Shown piece after piece: positions 11,580 to 23,100 of a DNA stretch of 64,000 nt. The notes under the pieces were generated by a model. The model did not search any database, was not told the DNA's origin, and was given only the letters and a program-made list of their open reading frames with translations. Position numbers and translations under genes: made by a program. The number at the start of each line of letters is the position of its first letter. The first letter of the stretch is position 1. The DNA is from Epiperipatus broadwayi (Eukaryota; Onychophora; Udeonychophora; Euonychophora; Peripatidae): positions 2,491,456 to 2,555,455 of the forward strand of contig JAQFVV010012507.1 of the NCBI GenBank assembly GCA_028023455.1, written 5' to 3'.

Positions 11580-13504
11580 AAATCAGATTGTAAAGAATAA
11601 TCACTCTTAAGTTCAAACAATTTTTATTTTTTAGAAATTGGTAGTTTCTGTTTGTAAATAAAAGCTTTACAATTTTGTGTTTTTATTTTAATTCCTTTTT
11701 TTTTGATGTTTTTCCACTATTACCAATATTACTTTCATGTACCCCAAACTGGTTCGCCATGTTAGGCTGAGGGGTCTGCATATCACTAAATTATTAATTT
11801 TTTTATTTTTTATACTAAAGGTATATTTTTTTAACATCCATTATTATTAGAAACAAATTATAAGTTTTTGATTTAGATTTGAGCAAATAAATAATATTTT
11901 AAACTTATGTTTAATATCCTTTGATTATATAAGGCTGATTGCATGGAATCAAATTTTCCCTCAAAATAATTTACAAATACAATTTTTAATAGTGTAAAAT
12001 GATAATTCACATATGTAATTTTTGTCTCAAGTAAAATAATATTCATAAGAATTATAATCTATAATATTGATTGACTGAATATATTTTTCTAATTTTATAT
12101 TTTAAATACTTTGTTATTATAAAGTGATCAAATTATATTTTTAATTATTAACTATGCTGAATGAAACTAGCATTTTTTTTGCTCATGTAGTTGTTACAAT
12201 GAAAATCTTCTCTCCTTTGTATATACCATGAGTGAATTAATTCACTGACTGTCTTGCTTTTGCAAAGACACTGGATATGACATTAGTGAAGATATTATTG
12301 TATGATGTTATCACTCTTTCAAAATGGCTGTCATTTTTTTAAAAAAAGGTGATTGTTTTTTTTTTTTTTTTAAATGATTTTTTTTTAAAGATTGTAATAG
12401 CAAATAATGGATTGTAAATAAAAATAGTGTATACAAATTGATGATGATTGATATGGTGAATCTTCACATAAAAGTCATTGTTAACTGGGGTAAAATTGTA
12501 CTTACAAATGTCAATGTATTCTTAATTTGATTAAAATTGAATCATCTTCATCAATTTTTATATTATTCCTATCTTCATTACATTATTACTGTAAAACTGA
12601 ATTATTTAATTATTTATTGAATAAAAATGTTTTGAAAGATTTTCAATGTATTGTCAATCATAGTACCTACACTTCATAATAAATTTTTATTAACTCCTAT
12701 TTCTATTTTGTAGGTTCTAAGTATTTATAATTATAAACTTCATTTTAAATTTTTTTAGCTATAAAAATTGGTTTTTGATTTCCTAGAAGAATTTCATTTT
12801 ATTTAAACAACGTTTTAATGCATGTTAGATATATGTCATTGGCAGAGAGTTTGATGGATTGATATCTTGAAAAGTTTATAACTGAACTTTCTCATATCTA
12901 TGAAGTGAATCTCCATACAGTCATGAGTGATTCTTTAAAAGTCACTTTTAAAAGAGGAATCAGCTTTTTGCTGAATAAAATATATTTTAAAATAAATTGA
13001 TGCTAAAAGATTTAAGAAAATGTATGTATATATTTGTTTATATATACTTTTTTATCACAAGTTCTGTAAATAAATTATATATATATATATTGAGATGGTT
13101 GTGTCTCATGGCATACAATAACATAGTAGTGTGTGTGTGCATGTATATATTTATATATAAAGTTTTAATTGTTATATTTTTATGGATTAGCACTTAAGTT
13201 TGGCAAGGGCTAAATCATTAACCTGGTTTATAATAGACCCCTTTCAAATCCAGTCACAAGATTGGCTGTTGATTTATTTTTATTGTAAATCGATCATGAG
13301 GATAAATGATGATTATTGTTTTTATGTGATTCTGATGAATTTATAATTTACTCAAGTATTTTTGCTGATTTTGCATGCTCCTCATATTCATTATAACATG
13401 CTCATTATATTTTGTAAATTTAAATTTAGATTAGATCATTAACTGAAAAATTGCTGACGATTTTACATCATCCCAAGTTACCCCTATTTCTCCTTAGCAT
13501 TACA

Positions 13505-13536
<32 letters not shown>

Positions 13537-13540
13537 TAGG

Positions 13541-13588
<48 letters not shown>

Positions 13589-14009
13589 TGATCCTAGTAT
13601 TTTTACCATTAGATACTACTCAGGATTCATTTTCAAGCCCTTACACTGGACACCAATTGTAACAATCCTGGTTATTTAATAAAAAACAATAATTTGGTGA
13701 AAATTTTGGGAATAGAGAAGAGTCTAATAGTTAAAATAATAACCAAATTGAATTTTATATTGGTTGAATTTTGATGTTAAGAGAAAATACAAGCAAATAA
13801 TATAATTAAATGTGTAGGTTAGTAGGGCAAATTAGTGATATGGAAGGCAGTAAAATAATCAGGCAGGAAATAATATGTAGGGGTTATACAATGAAAGAGC
13901 AGATGGTCACACCAATCCATTGAATAAGAAAATAAGAAGAAATAATTTTAAAATAGTTTATTAAAAGAGTAAATATTGTGGTTAAATAGTATGATTAATT
14001 AGATGCATA
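11580..14009. other. Non-coding, AT-rich, with AT microsatellites
   Basis: No coding region was recognised. Microsatellites lie at about 13078-13091 and 13507-13585, the latter two AT runs split by ACTAGG. A GC-richer patch at about 11735-11785 may be an old transposon end. From about 13660 onward the sequence may be the start of the retroelement remnant annotated next. Confidence 0.5.
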
Positions 14010-14606
14010 CTAGATTGAAAGCAGATAGACAGGCTGTCTCTAGAGAGGAATAAATTAAAGATCAATTAGAAGTCTTGAATAATGATGAGTGTATGGCAAT
14101 GATGAAGAAAATGTTTGAAAAATAAAATGAAAAGTTTGAAAAACTTGAAAATTAAATGAAATAGATGGCCATCAAATTTGAAAACCAAAATAAAATATTA
14201 GAAAAACTTGAAAATCAAAATAAAGAGATGGCCATAGAGACTAGCCATAAGATTTGAGAATCAAAAAAGAGAAATATTAGCAAAAAATAAAGTCATAATA
14301 AAGAGATAGCTATGAAATTTGAAAAAGTAAAATGAAATGTTTGAGAAGCTGGAGTGTCAAATTAAAGATGATATGAACATAGCAGAGAAAAAATTATAAA
14401 AGAGTTAGAGGAAGATTTAACACTGATTGATAATAAAGTCAAAGTCAAAGAGGTACTCCAAAAAATACAGCAAAATAAAATTGAGCAGGAAAGCAAAATA
14501 GAATTGTTACATGAGGTAATAGGAGAGGTAAAAATAGAAAGTCATAGAACATTAGGACAGTTTCATTTGAAAATATCTACTGTTATTGAAATATGGGAAG
14601 GATAGA
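14010..14606 (+). pseudogene. Coiled-coil coding remnant, probably retroelement gag
   Basis: Reading through several stops gives KADRQAVSREE, followed by repeated heptad-like blocks such as KFEKLENQNKEMA and KILEKLENQNKEMA, then KIIKELEEDLTLID and a further helical stretch to about 14606. The 14120-14350 part is an imperfect tandem repeat of about 45 bases encoding the coiled coil. N-terminal coiled coils of this kind occur in gag proteins of Ty3/gypsy-like elements, but no capsid or zinc knuckle is visible, so the assignment is tentative. At least six in-frame stops show it is dead. Confidence 0.5.
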
Positions 14607-14647
14607 AATAGTGTTTCACATATGTAGTAGAAATAAAATGTGTAAAA

Positions 14648-16469
14648 TAATAATCAGAAAATAATAAATTCTTTATAACAACTATATAAATATCAATCAT
14701 AATTTTACACATAAAAAGCCTTTTTTAGCACCTGGTTTGGTGTCCTTTTCAGATGTTAATAATCTATTTAATGTTAACAAACTATTTCAGACAAAACCAT
14801 CTAGTGTTCAGTAATGGCATTAAGACAAGCAACAACAATATAAATGACTAAAATAAATCAAAACCCTCATATATAAATCCAGTAATTACAAAGTAATTGA
14901 CTATATTGTAACAATACATTAAATAAATATTACATACATTTTTTACAGTTATATTATGTATATCATTTTATATAATTTTCGATTCATTTTTAATTAACCA
15001 ATTATTAACAAAATTTATAGAAGTCTTGTAAATATTCATACAATTTTTTAAATTATTTTTAATATAGTATGTTTCATATATTTGTCTTTTTGGATTTTGG
15101 TATAATTTAAATGTTTAATACTTTTCATAGCATCTATTCTATGCCCATATTTCAAATAATGAATGTATAATGCAGATGTATCATTTTTTTCTATTAATTG
15201 CATTATTATATTCTTTAGCTCTTATCTCTAATTGTTTGCCAATATGTCCCAAGTACATCTTTTAAAAATTTTCACGTTATTTTATATACAATTTCTTTTT
15301 CGTACCTTATATAATCTCTTAGCTTATAATTATCTAAAAATTGATCAAGATTTTTATTATTTGACCAGCCAACATTTATATTCTTCTCAATATAATTTTT
15401 GTTATATCTTAATGTATTATATATCCTAGGATAATATGAAAGACTAATCCATTTGTTATTTGATTCATTATTACCATTATCAATATCATTATTTTCCTCA
15501 GAAATTTTATTACCTACTATACATTTTTTAGATTTAAAAAATATATTTTTAATAGTTTTAGGATTATATCCATAATTAATAAATTAATTCTTTTGTAATT
15601 GACCTACACTTTTATCTGTATTATATTTATCATTCTTTTATTTAAAATTTCCAATAACTGCTCATTTTTGCGCTCATACTTGTTGTAAATCTACATTATT
15701 ATTATTATTTTAATTTATGTTCTTTAATAAAGTGTTTTACCTTAATTTTTTGATTTTCAAATTCTCCTTTTGTAAATTTAATTTTATATATATTATTATT
15801 AAATTCATTATAGAAGTTATTTATTGCTATTTTATTACCAATATCTAAAATATCATCAACATATCTAGAATAATGTATTATTTATTGATTAATTACCCCT
15901 TTTTTAATTACATTTTCTAATTCATTTATAAACATTGATGATATTAATCCACTAATTGCACAACCCATAACCCATGCCTCATATGTATGCCAGAATTCAT
16001 TATTATATTTAAAACATAAATTATTGTATATTAATTTTAAACCCTCTTCAATAATATTATGTTTATATCATCTATATGTTTACATAAATTTTTTATTAAT
16101 ATATCTATACTTTTAAGTCTTAGAATACTTCTGTACCCATCAATATCCATTGTAAAAATACTTTGATTCCTATTTAGTTTTATATTATTTAATTTTTTAA
16201 TAATATCCTCTGCATTTTTTATAGAATATTCACCACATCCTAAAATATCTGTTATCTATCTATTTATATACTTACAAAACTTCTGTAAAATAAAATTACT
16301 AATACTAAACAACAACCTCAATGGGGTATTATTTTTGTGAGTTTTAACCTTTGTAAAAATATATGGATTTTCATAAGAAGAAGGATACAATAATTTATAT
16401 TTATTTATATCTATTATTTTATAATCTTTCATTTTATTCAGTAGTTTTAAATATTTGTTTTTTTATCCC
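14648..16469 (-). mobile_element. Penelope-like element, left (minus) arm
   Basis: Read on the minus strand from 16469, the sequence encodes a broken Penelope-type reverse transcriptase and then a GIY-YIG-like endonuclease. Visible blocks are the NTPLRLL region near 16320, a DIDGYRS-like motif near 16150, the catalytic RYVDDIL at about 15850-15868, and the VYKI and YLG part of GIY-YIG at about 15210-15290, followed by the LHYLKYGHRID block near 15150. Penelope-like elements copy themselves by target-primed reverse transcription and often occur as tandem or inverted partial copies. Frameshifts and stops are numerous. The 3' tail, running to about 14648, is shared with the plus arm. Confidence 0.82.
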
Positions 16470-16543
16470 ATTAATTGGATTCCATTTGTTCCTGTAATTA
16501 TATAAAAATACAGGGATAAAAAAAATTAAAACCAATCAAGAAA

Positions 16544-17040
16544 ATGAAAAATTATGAAATTATAGATATAAATGAATATAAATTGTTGTATCTTTCTTAT
16601 AAAAATTTATATATTTTTACAAAGATTAAAACTCACAATACTAATAACCCATTGAGACTGTTTATAAGGAATGCAGATGGTATTATTAATGAATTAAATA
16701 GTATAAAATTAAATAGGAATCAAAGTATTTTTACAACGGATATTGAAAAAATGTATCTGAGTATTCCAAGACTTAAAAGTATAGATATATTTATAATAAA
16801 TATTATTGAAGAGGGTTTAAAATTAATACACAATAGTTTATATTTAAAATACAATAATGAATTTTCATATATGTATGGGGGATGGGTTGTGGGTTAATAT
16901 CATTAATATTTTTAAATGAATTAGAAAATATTGTAATTAAAAAAAGGGTAATTAGTCAAGAAATAATACATTGTTCTAGATATGTTGATGATATTTTAAT
17001 TATTGGTAAATAAAAGAGCAATCAATAATATTTATAATAA
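16544..17040 (+). pseudogene. Penelope reverse transcriptase fragment
   Basis: The open part 16544-16897 encodes 117 residues with PLRLFIRNADG, FTTDIEKMYLSIPRLKS (the palm aspartate motif) and YGGWVVG, where the other arm has a longer version. After the stop, the catalytic RYVDDIL lies at 16977-16997. In intact elements this domain makes DNA from the element RNA. The frame is broken between the palm motif and YVDD, and the domain is then cut by the LTR insertion at 17060. Confidence 0.8.
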
Positions 17041-17059
17041 ATTTAGTAATAATATATAT

Positions 17060-18724
17060 TGTACCAATATTGTGTTATCACATAATAATTTTGTTTAAAA
17101 AAATTATTAAAATAAAAATCTTTCGTAAAAGAAATGTAAAATTAAAAGTTTGGGAGTTCTTGAAATAAAAGTTACAATTAATTAATTAAAAGAGGGGAGG
17201 GGGAGTTTGCTGTAGAAACAAATTAAAAGTTTCATAAAAGAAGTTAAAGAGTTTTTTTTTATTATTATCAGTTAAAATGTAACGTAAAGTTTAAAATATA
17301 TACATCTCTTTTCATTCGAGTTTATTAGAATAAATTATACATGTGCGTAAATGTAAGCTTGTTAATAAAATATATAATAAATGCGTGTATATGTGCATAT
17401 TAAAATCATATTGAAAAAAAAACACATGAAAATAAATATTAAAATGAAATAAAGGAAAAAAATATATTTAAAAATACAACGATGGCTACTAATTAAAGAT
17501 ATAAAAACAACACGTTTGCATGGCTACTAATTAAATGGTCTTCAAAAACATGTAAGAGATTATCAAATGAATTTTGACAACAGATATTGCCGGAGAATAT
17601 CAAAATGAAAACACGCTTCATGTATAAATAGACCATTTTTTTATTGGACAGTTAGTCGAGTTAATTGTGTTAAAGTTGACTGAAGTTGTGTTTGAGATAA
17701 CAGTTCAGTACAATCTATCAGTGAGTTATATCAGTCAGCTTATTGTATATCCAGAATCAACAATGCAGTGTTAAAACCTCAGAAAACATACAATTTTCTC
17801 CAGCCTGAAGTCCGATGGAACAGCCAACTACCAGATAAAAGTGATGACTGTGTAACAACCTGAAACCGCTCAATATCTAATTGTCTTAAAGAAATGCCTT
17901 GGAATAATGAGCATCAAATCTCCACAAGGAAACTTCAAATCTAACTGGTTAGAAATATTTCATCAGAAACAGCAAACAGCATCCACGTTCAAAATCCTGG
18001 GTAATAATACTCTTCTTATTTTTAACGTAACCATGCATTTGTAAAGCTCCAAGAGTCAAGGTTAAGAACTCTATAGCATACATAAATGAACTGTTAATAT
18101 TTGTGTTTAAAATGTTGTGTGTGTTCATGCATTTGTATATATTGATTTCATTGTATTTTTGTATTTCAAATATTATTTAATGCTTTCTCATAATATATAA
18201 TAGTGTGTTAATTTAAAATGTGCATGTGATTTATTAGATTGATAAAATATTAAAATTAGTTAATCAATGTTAATTAAAATAAATCTTCTTTATAAACTTA
18301 AATCTTTATTTGTCGGTCAATTCTTTTTACCACTAATTGAAACTATATTTTGTTATTGAATTAAAATAATAGACTGAGCTAATTAAGGGATTTTTCGAGC
18401 AATGGATTATGGGCCTATTGTCTGAACATGTTAGTCTTAGACTAGCTGGCACCCGGGGTTTACTCCGAAAAAAATAAAGTGTTTGGATAGTAGGGATTTG
18501 AAACTAGCAGCTGAGGTGGGCCATGATCTGGAAATGTGATTGTGTTATGCACTGATTGTGGGTATTGTTGACAGCTAAAGCTATCAATAATATTTTCCAC
18601 TTTGCTCGAATGTGCTGGTTCGTTCACGTAATATTTATAATTAAATAAGATTATAAATGAATTAGAAACCAGCTAAACCATTTGCAGTGTAAGTAAAATC
18701 TTTCTGCAGATCAAACCCGGTACA
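17060..18724 (+). mobile_element. Solo LTR (Ty3/gypsy type) inside the Penelope copy
   Basis: The 1,665-bp insert starts TGTACC and ends GGTACA, the classic TG...CA termini with a 6-base inverted repeat. It splits sequence that is continuous in the minus Penelope arm. ATAT (or ATATAT) occurs directly on both sides (to 17059, and from 18725), fitting a gypsy-like 4-6 bp target duplication. The last third resembles the LTR ending at 48788 (a CTGGCACCCGGGGTTTACTCC block here, CTGGTGCCTGAGGTTTACCC there), so the two are related families. No internal genes remain, so it probably arose by LTR-LTR recombination. Confidence 0.87.
17623..17630 (+). promoter_or_regulatory. TATA box in solo LTR
   Basis: TATAAATA lies in the U3-like part of the LTR. 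Transcription would be expected to start about 25-30 bases downstream, near GGACAGTTAGTC at 17647-17658. Position and sequence fit an LTR promoter, but activity is not shown. Confidence 0.6.
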
Positions 18725-19224
18725 ATATATATAAAATTAAATTTACGAAAGTATAATTTGAAAATAAAATTAAATATAGAAATTAGTATAGATAAAGATA
18801 ATAAAATTAAGAAAAATATTCATGAACATTCACAACAAGCATGGGTGCAAAAATGATCTATTATTAATAATTTAAATATAGGGGTGATAAATATAATTAG
18901 ATAAAAGTGTAGGTCAATTACAAAAGAATCAATTTACTCTAAATTATATAAAGATTATCGATATAATCCTAAAACTATTAAAAATATATTTTTTAATATA
19001 GTGGATGATAAAATTTCTGAGGAAAATAATGATATTGATAATGGTAAGAATGATTCAACTAAGAAATGGATTAGACTTTCATATTATCCTAAGATATATA
19101 TATCTATATACATACATTACAATATAACAAAAGTTATATTGAAAAGAATATAAATATTGGCTGATCAAATAGTAAAAATCTTGATCAACTAATAGGTAAT
19201 TATAAGTTGAGAGATGATATAATG

Positions 19225-19565
19225 TACAAAAAACAAATTGTGTATAAAATTACATGTGGAATTTGTAGAATGATTTACTTTGGGAGCATAGGAAACAGTT
19301 AGAGGTAAGAGCCAAAGAATATAATAATGCAATTAATAGAAGAGTTGATAAATCTGCATTATATATTCATTATTTGAAATATGGGCATAGAATCGATGCT
19401 ACAAAAAGTATTCAGCATTTAAATTACATCAAAGATCCCAAAAGAAGACAAATATATGAAACATACTATATTAAAAATAATTTGAATAATTGTATAAATA
19501 CTTACAGGACTTCTATGAATTTGGTTAACAATTGGTTAATCAAAAGTGAATGGAAAATTATATAA
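19225..19565 (+). pseudogene. Penelope GIY-YIG endonuclease fragment
   Basis: Frames here read IVYKITCGICRMIYFG, the GIY-YIG core as it appears in Penelope-like elements (a VYKI strand, a cysteine pair, then YFG). After a frame change comes the open part 19374-19565: MKYGHRIDATKSIQHLNYIK, then RRQIYETYYIKNN and MNLVNNW. The minus arm has the same order. This domain nicks target DNA for target-primed reverse transcription. Stops and a shift between blocks make it non-functional. Confidence 0.8.
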
Positions 19566-19571
19566 AATGAT

Positions 19572-19836
19572 ATATATATATATATTGATATTAAAAGTTT
19601 TTAACACGGATGAACCCGCAAAATATGTATTTTATATATATATATATAATACAAAGAGCCTGCTAATAGCTCTAAACAAGCTTATTTATTTTATTTTTTT
19701 ATGATAAATGCTACAGGAGCAAATATCTGAAGCTATTATCTATGATGGTCCCCATCCCCAGACAGGTTTTGCGCTATGGCTCTCATCAGTGAGGAGCTGG
19801 GACATTAGATTCAAAATATTATATATATATATATAT
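19572..19836 (-). mobile_element. About 260-bp insert with hammerhead, retrozyme-like
   Basis: This segment is absent from the otherwise parallel minus Penelope arm (compare 14935-14960) and is bounded on each side by AT runs. It contains the hammerhead-like motif at 19748-19803. Animal retrozymes are non-autonomous units of a few hundred bases carrying hammerhead ribozymes and are thought to be moved by Penelope-like elements, so size, content and location fit. Only one unit is present and the ends are blurred by the AT runs. Confidence 0.5.
19748..19803 (-). ncRNA. Hammerhead ribozyme-like motif D
   Basis: On the minus strand: GTCCC, an AGC bulge, TCCTCA, the core CTGATGA, stem II GAGCCATAGCGC, then AAAAC, CT, GTC, then TGGGGA, TG, GGGAC. 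Stem I pairs TCCTCA with TGGGGA (one G-U) and GTCCC with GGGAC across an internal loop. Stem III is AC/GU with a tiny loop, and predicted cleavage falls after the GTC, between plus positions 19761 and 19760. The consensus GAAA is AAAA here, so catalytic G12 is lost and activity is unlikely. Hammerheads cut their own RNA to unit length. Confidence 0.72.
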
Positions 19837-20165
19837 AATTGTAAAAAATACATGTAATTTATTTATTGTATTGTTATGATATATTCAATTATTTTTTAAT
19901 TACTGGATTTATATCTGAGGATTTTGATTTATTATTTTAATGATATATATATATATATATATTGTTATTATTTGTTTTAATTCCATTATTGAATACTAGA
20001 TGGTTTTATGTTTGAAATAGTTTGTTAATGTTAAATAGATTATTATTATTTGAAAAGGATACCAAACCAGGTGCTGAAAAAGGCTTTTAATGTATAAAAA
20101 ATTATTATTGATATTTATGTAGCTGTTACAAAGAATTTATTATTATTTTCTAATTATCATTTTAT

Positions 20166-23100
20166 GGAAGAACAGCATAATGATTTTTATTCTTTTCCAA
20201 TTTTGATGACATTAGTAAAATGGATAAAATGGCAACAAAGCTTAGATATGAGACTTCTAAATGTCAACAGTTACAACCAAGTGAGGAAGTAAATTGTATA
20301 GATAGTTTATAAAGCATAAATGAAGTATGCATGGAAAATATTTTTTTTCCCCAAAGAATGGATATTTTAGAGAGTAAAATTTATGATAATATAAAAAGTG
20401 TACAGTTTTAAAAACCCTTGTGATTAATTATAGGTGTGTAACACAAATTTGTCAAGACATACATTGTAGAGTAAGGGAAAAGTTAAAAGTAAACATTAAA
20501 GGGGTCGCAGCTATAATGGCTAATAAAGGGGGAAATAGAATCTCTAGAAAATTAACTAAATATCTTCTCCAGTGGAAAATTTATAGTAAGGGTCACCATG
20601 TGATAGCTCCTTGCATAGAAAAAAAAATTATTTCATTTGAAAAAGTGGAGAGTATTTTAAAATTATATTGAGAGAGTGAAAGCTTAATTCCAGTTTAATA
20701 CTCCTATAAATTTGGATGGCTTTATCTTATCAAAAACTCTAGACTTTATTAATGAGTTTATGTATGAATGGAAAATAAAATATAATTTTTACAGATACAT
20801 ACTTTTTTATAAAAAAATGTATTACAATTTTTATTATAATTAACAAATTTATTGAGATAAATATTAATTTTGAGATGTAAAGAACTGCCAATAAAAAGAA
20901 ATGTTTATCATTAAGATACTTTAAAATTTTAATGATATATTGTGCATATAATATTTGCTGTTATGCCTTATAAAATTAAGAATCATGGCTATTATAGAGG
21001 TGATGTTATTGACATACATGACTTTATTATATTCACAAAAAAAATCAATATTTACAGAATATGATCTCTTTATTTACCGTTTTATTAATATTCTGTATGA
21101 AAAGATAAGAGGGTTTGAAAATGCCCATACTTTTGATTTCTCTTCCAGACAGATGTTTTATGCTGGTCATATGATACATATAATTTTGAGAGTCATGACC
21201 ATCACAAGATAGATTAATGAAAACAGAAGATAAAAGAATAAATAAGCTGAACACCTACCTCTAGCCAGACTTTTTAGTTAGGTAATAATGTTATGATTCA
21301 GATTAATCCCATAAGTCATTCTGAAAAATATCTATAAAAAATTTCAAGAAATTTATGATGGACTGTTCACTATCATTTATCAGTATAACAATAATGCTTT
21401 CATAATGGCTAATGAAGGATTAGAAAAGGGAACAAACAATTCCCACTCTTTGAAACTTGTTAAAGAGAACTTTAATGGCTGATGATGAGTAGATAATTGA
21501 AAGGTAAAGTTATAGGATGTGAGATTTATAGTATATATGCTAATTGTGGATTGAATATATTTGTATAATAAAGCCTTTTCTCCGAGGAGTCAGCCAAACT
21601 GCAGGTGTGTGCTTGTGCTCATGACTCCCATGAAAGTTGATAGTGAAGCACTAATAAATGAATGAATCTTGCAATTTCATTGAGAAAAAAATAAATTTTA
21701 AATAAATTTACATTGGCAGAGTACTCAATATTAAAGTCATTTGCTTAATTGCATACCTTAACGCTGCATCTTTCTATAAAGAAAAGCAACCATTAATTAT
21801 TCTTGTCATACAATATGTCCTTTCAAAGCCCCATAGAACAACGAAGAGAAAATAATAATTTTCACTTAATATGTGATTAGGATTTTAACAATTTTTCATT
21901 CTTGTTTTACCCTTTCATGGCAAACAAGATTGAATGATTAGCTAAAAAAAATCAACTTGATTAGATTTCAAATTTTTACCACGGATTCAAACTAGGACAT
22001 AAGCATAACTAGATAAAAGCAATAACATTATCAAAGTTTATCTTTTCATGAATCATGACACTAATTTCCTGATATTTTATTTAGGTTGCACAACCATCAA
22101 CTGGGTATTGAATGCTATTAGTCTGAACAATAGAAAACAGAGGTTGGAATGACAATAAATTAAAAAATCAGTAGCTATAAATGGATTTATAAAAAAAAAA
22201 AAATTCCGGATGGAAGGTAGTTTGCATGTATCATCATATTTGTTGATACAATCTGATCTTTTAAAGATCTCAATGACTTTTCTTATCTTTTATTGATGGA
22301 GAGTGTTACATATGGATAGGATCCTGGTGTTATATAAATCTATATTATGACCCATCATGGAAAGAGAGTGCTAATAATGATGTTCTACTTAACTGTTAGC
22401 ATAATTATTTCCCTAGTACTGGTATGATGATTGTCCATATCCACTTAGGAAGCTCTACAAACTCCACAAGAAATTGTCTAAACTATATATGCCTCAAAAG
22501 GGAATGAGTTCTTAGACTTTGATATCATGTTACCAACTTTTTGATTAGTGATATGTGTTTTTTATTTTTATTTTTTTTATAATAGAGCATTTTAGAGCAC
22601 ATTCATTAGTCTGCAATTCTTCGTATGTCAGAAGTACATATTCTAATGGTTGGAGTTTTTTTCCGCTAATATATATATATAGTCTAATATTCTAATTATA
22701 AACATAAATTTTAAAGTGCTCATATAGTGCAAAATTAAATATATATATATATATGTGTGTGTGTGCATGTTATTTTTTCTAAGAAACACGTTGAGTACTA
22801 TAACCAAGCGATTGCTGTTAATCATTCATTGATGGTATATGTTTATTATATTGTAGCATGAGTCCTCTAATTGTTTTCAGCGTACACTAATATGTTATAT
22901 TCGACAAATACTATTTACATTTATATGATACGTATAATGCAGTTGTATGTGTGTTATAAGTTTATTACATTTAAATTCATAATAGAAAATATTCACGTGT
23001 AGATACTAAAAAATCTAAAATAATTTATTCATGCTCTGTTTGCTTTATATTTTATTTAAAATTACGTGATTTGTTACATTTATATTCTTTTGTATACATT

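Larger units (their letters stand above)
16513..20165 (+). mobile_element. Penelope-like element, right (plus) arm, interrupted
   Basis: This is the inverted partner of the element at 14648-16469. Both arms begin GGGATAAAAAAA and face away from a 43-base centre (16470-16512). Against the minus arm this copy lacks roughly 90 bases near 16665, carries a solo LTR at 17060-18724, and carries about 260 bases of extra sequence at 19572-19836. The reverse transcriptase part is at 16544-17050, the GIY-YIG part at about 19225-19565, and the shared tail (ACCAAACCAGGTGCT near 20060) runs to about 20165. Confidence 0.82.

Noticed and set aside
13331-13360. CTGATGA as a hammerhead core
   Set aside because: No GAAA partner at a suitable distance and no pairing flanks.
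20420-20671. 83-codon frame as a gene
   Set aside because: No recognised domain and no supporting neighbour; may be transposon debris but cannot be assigned.
21481-21515. CTGATGA ... GAAAGG as a hammerhead
   Set aside because: Core-like words are present but no stem II or stem I pairing can be formed.
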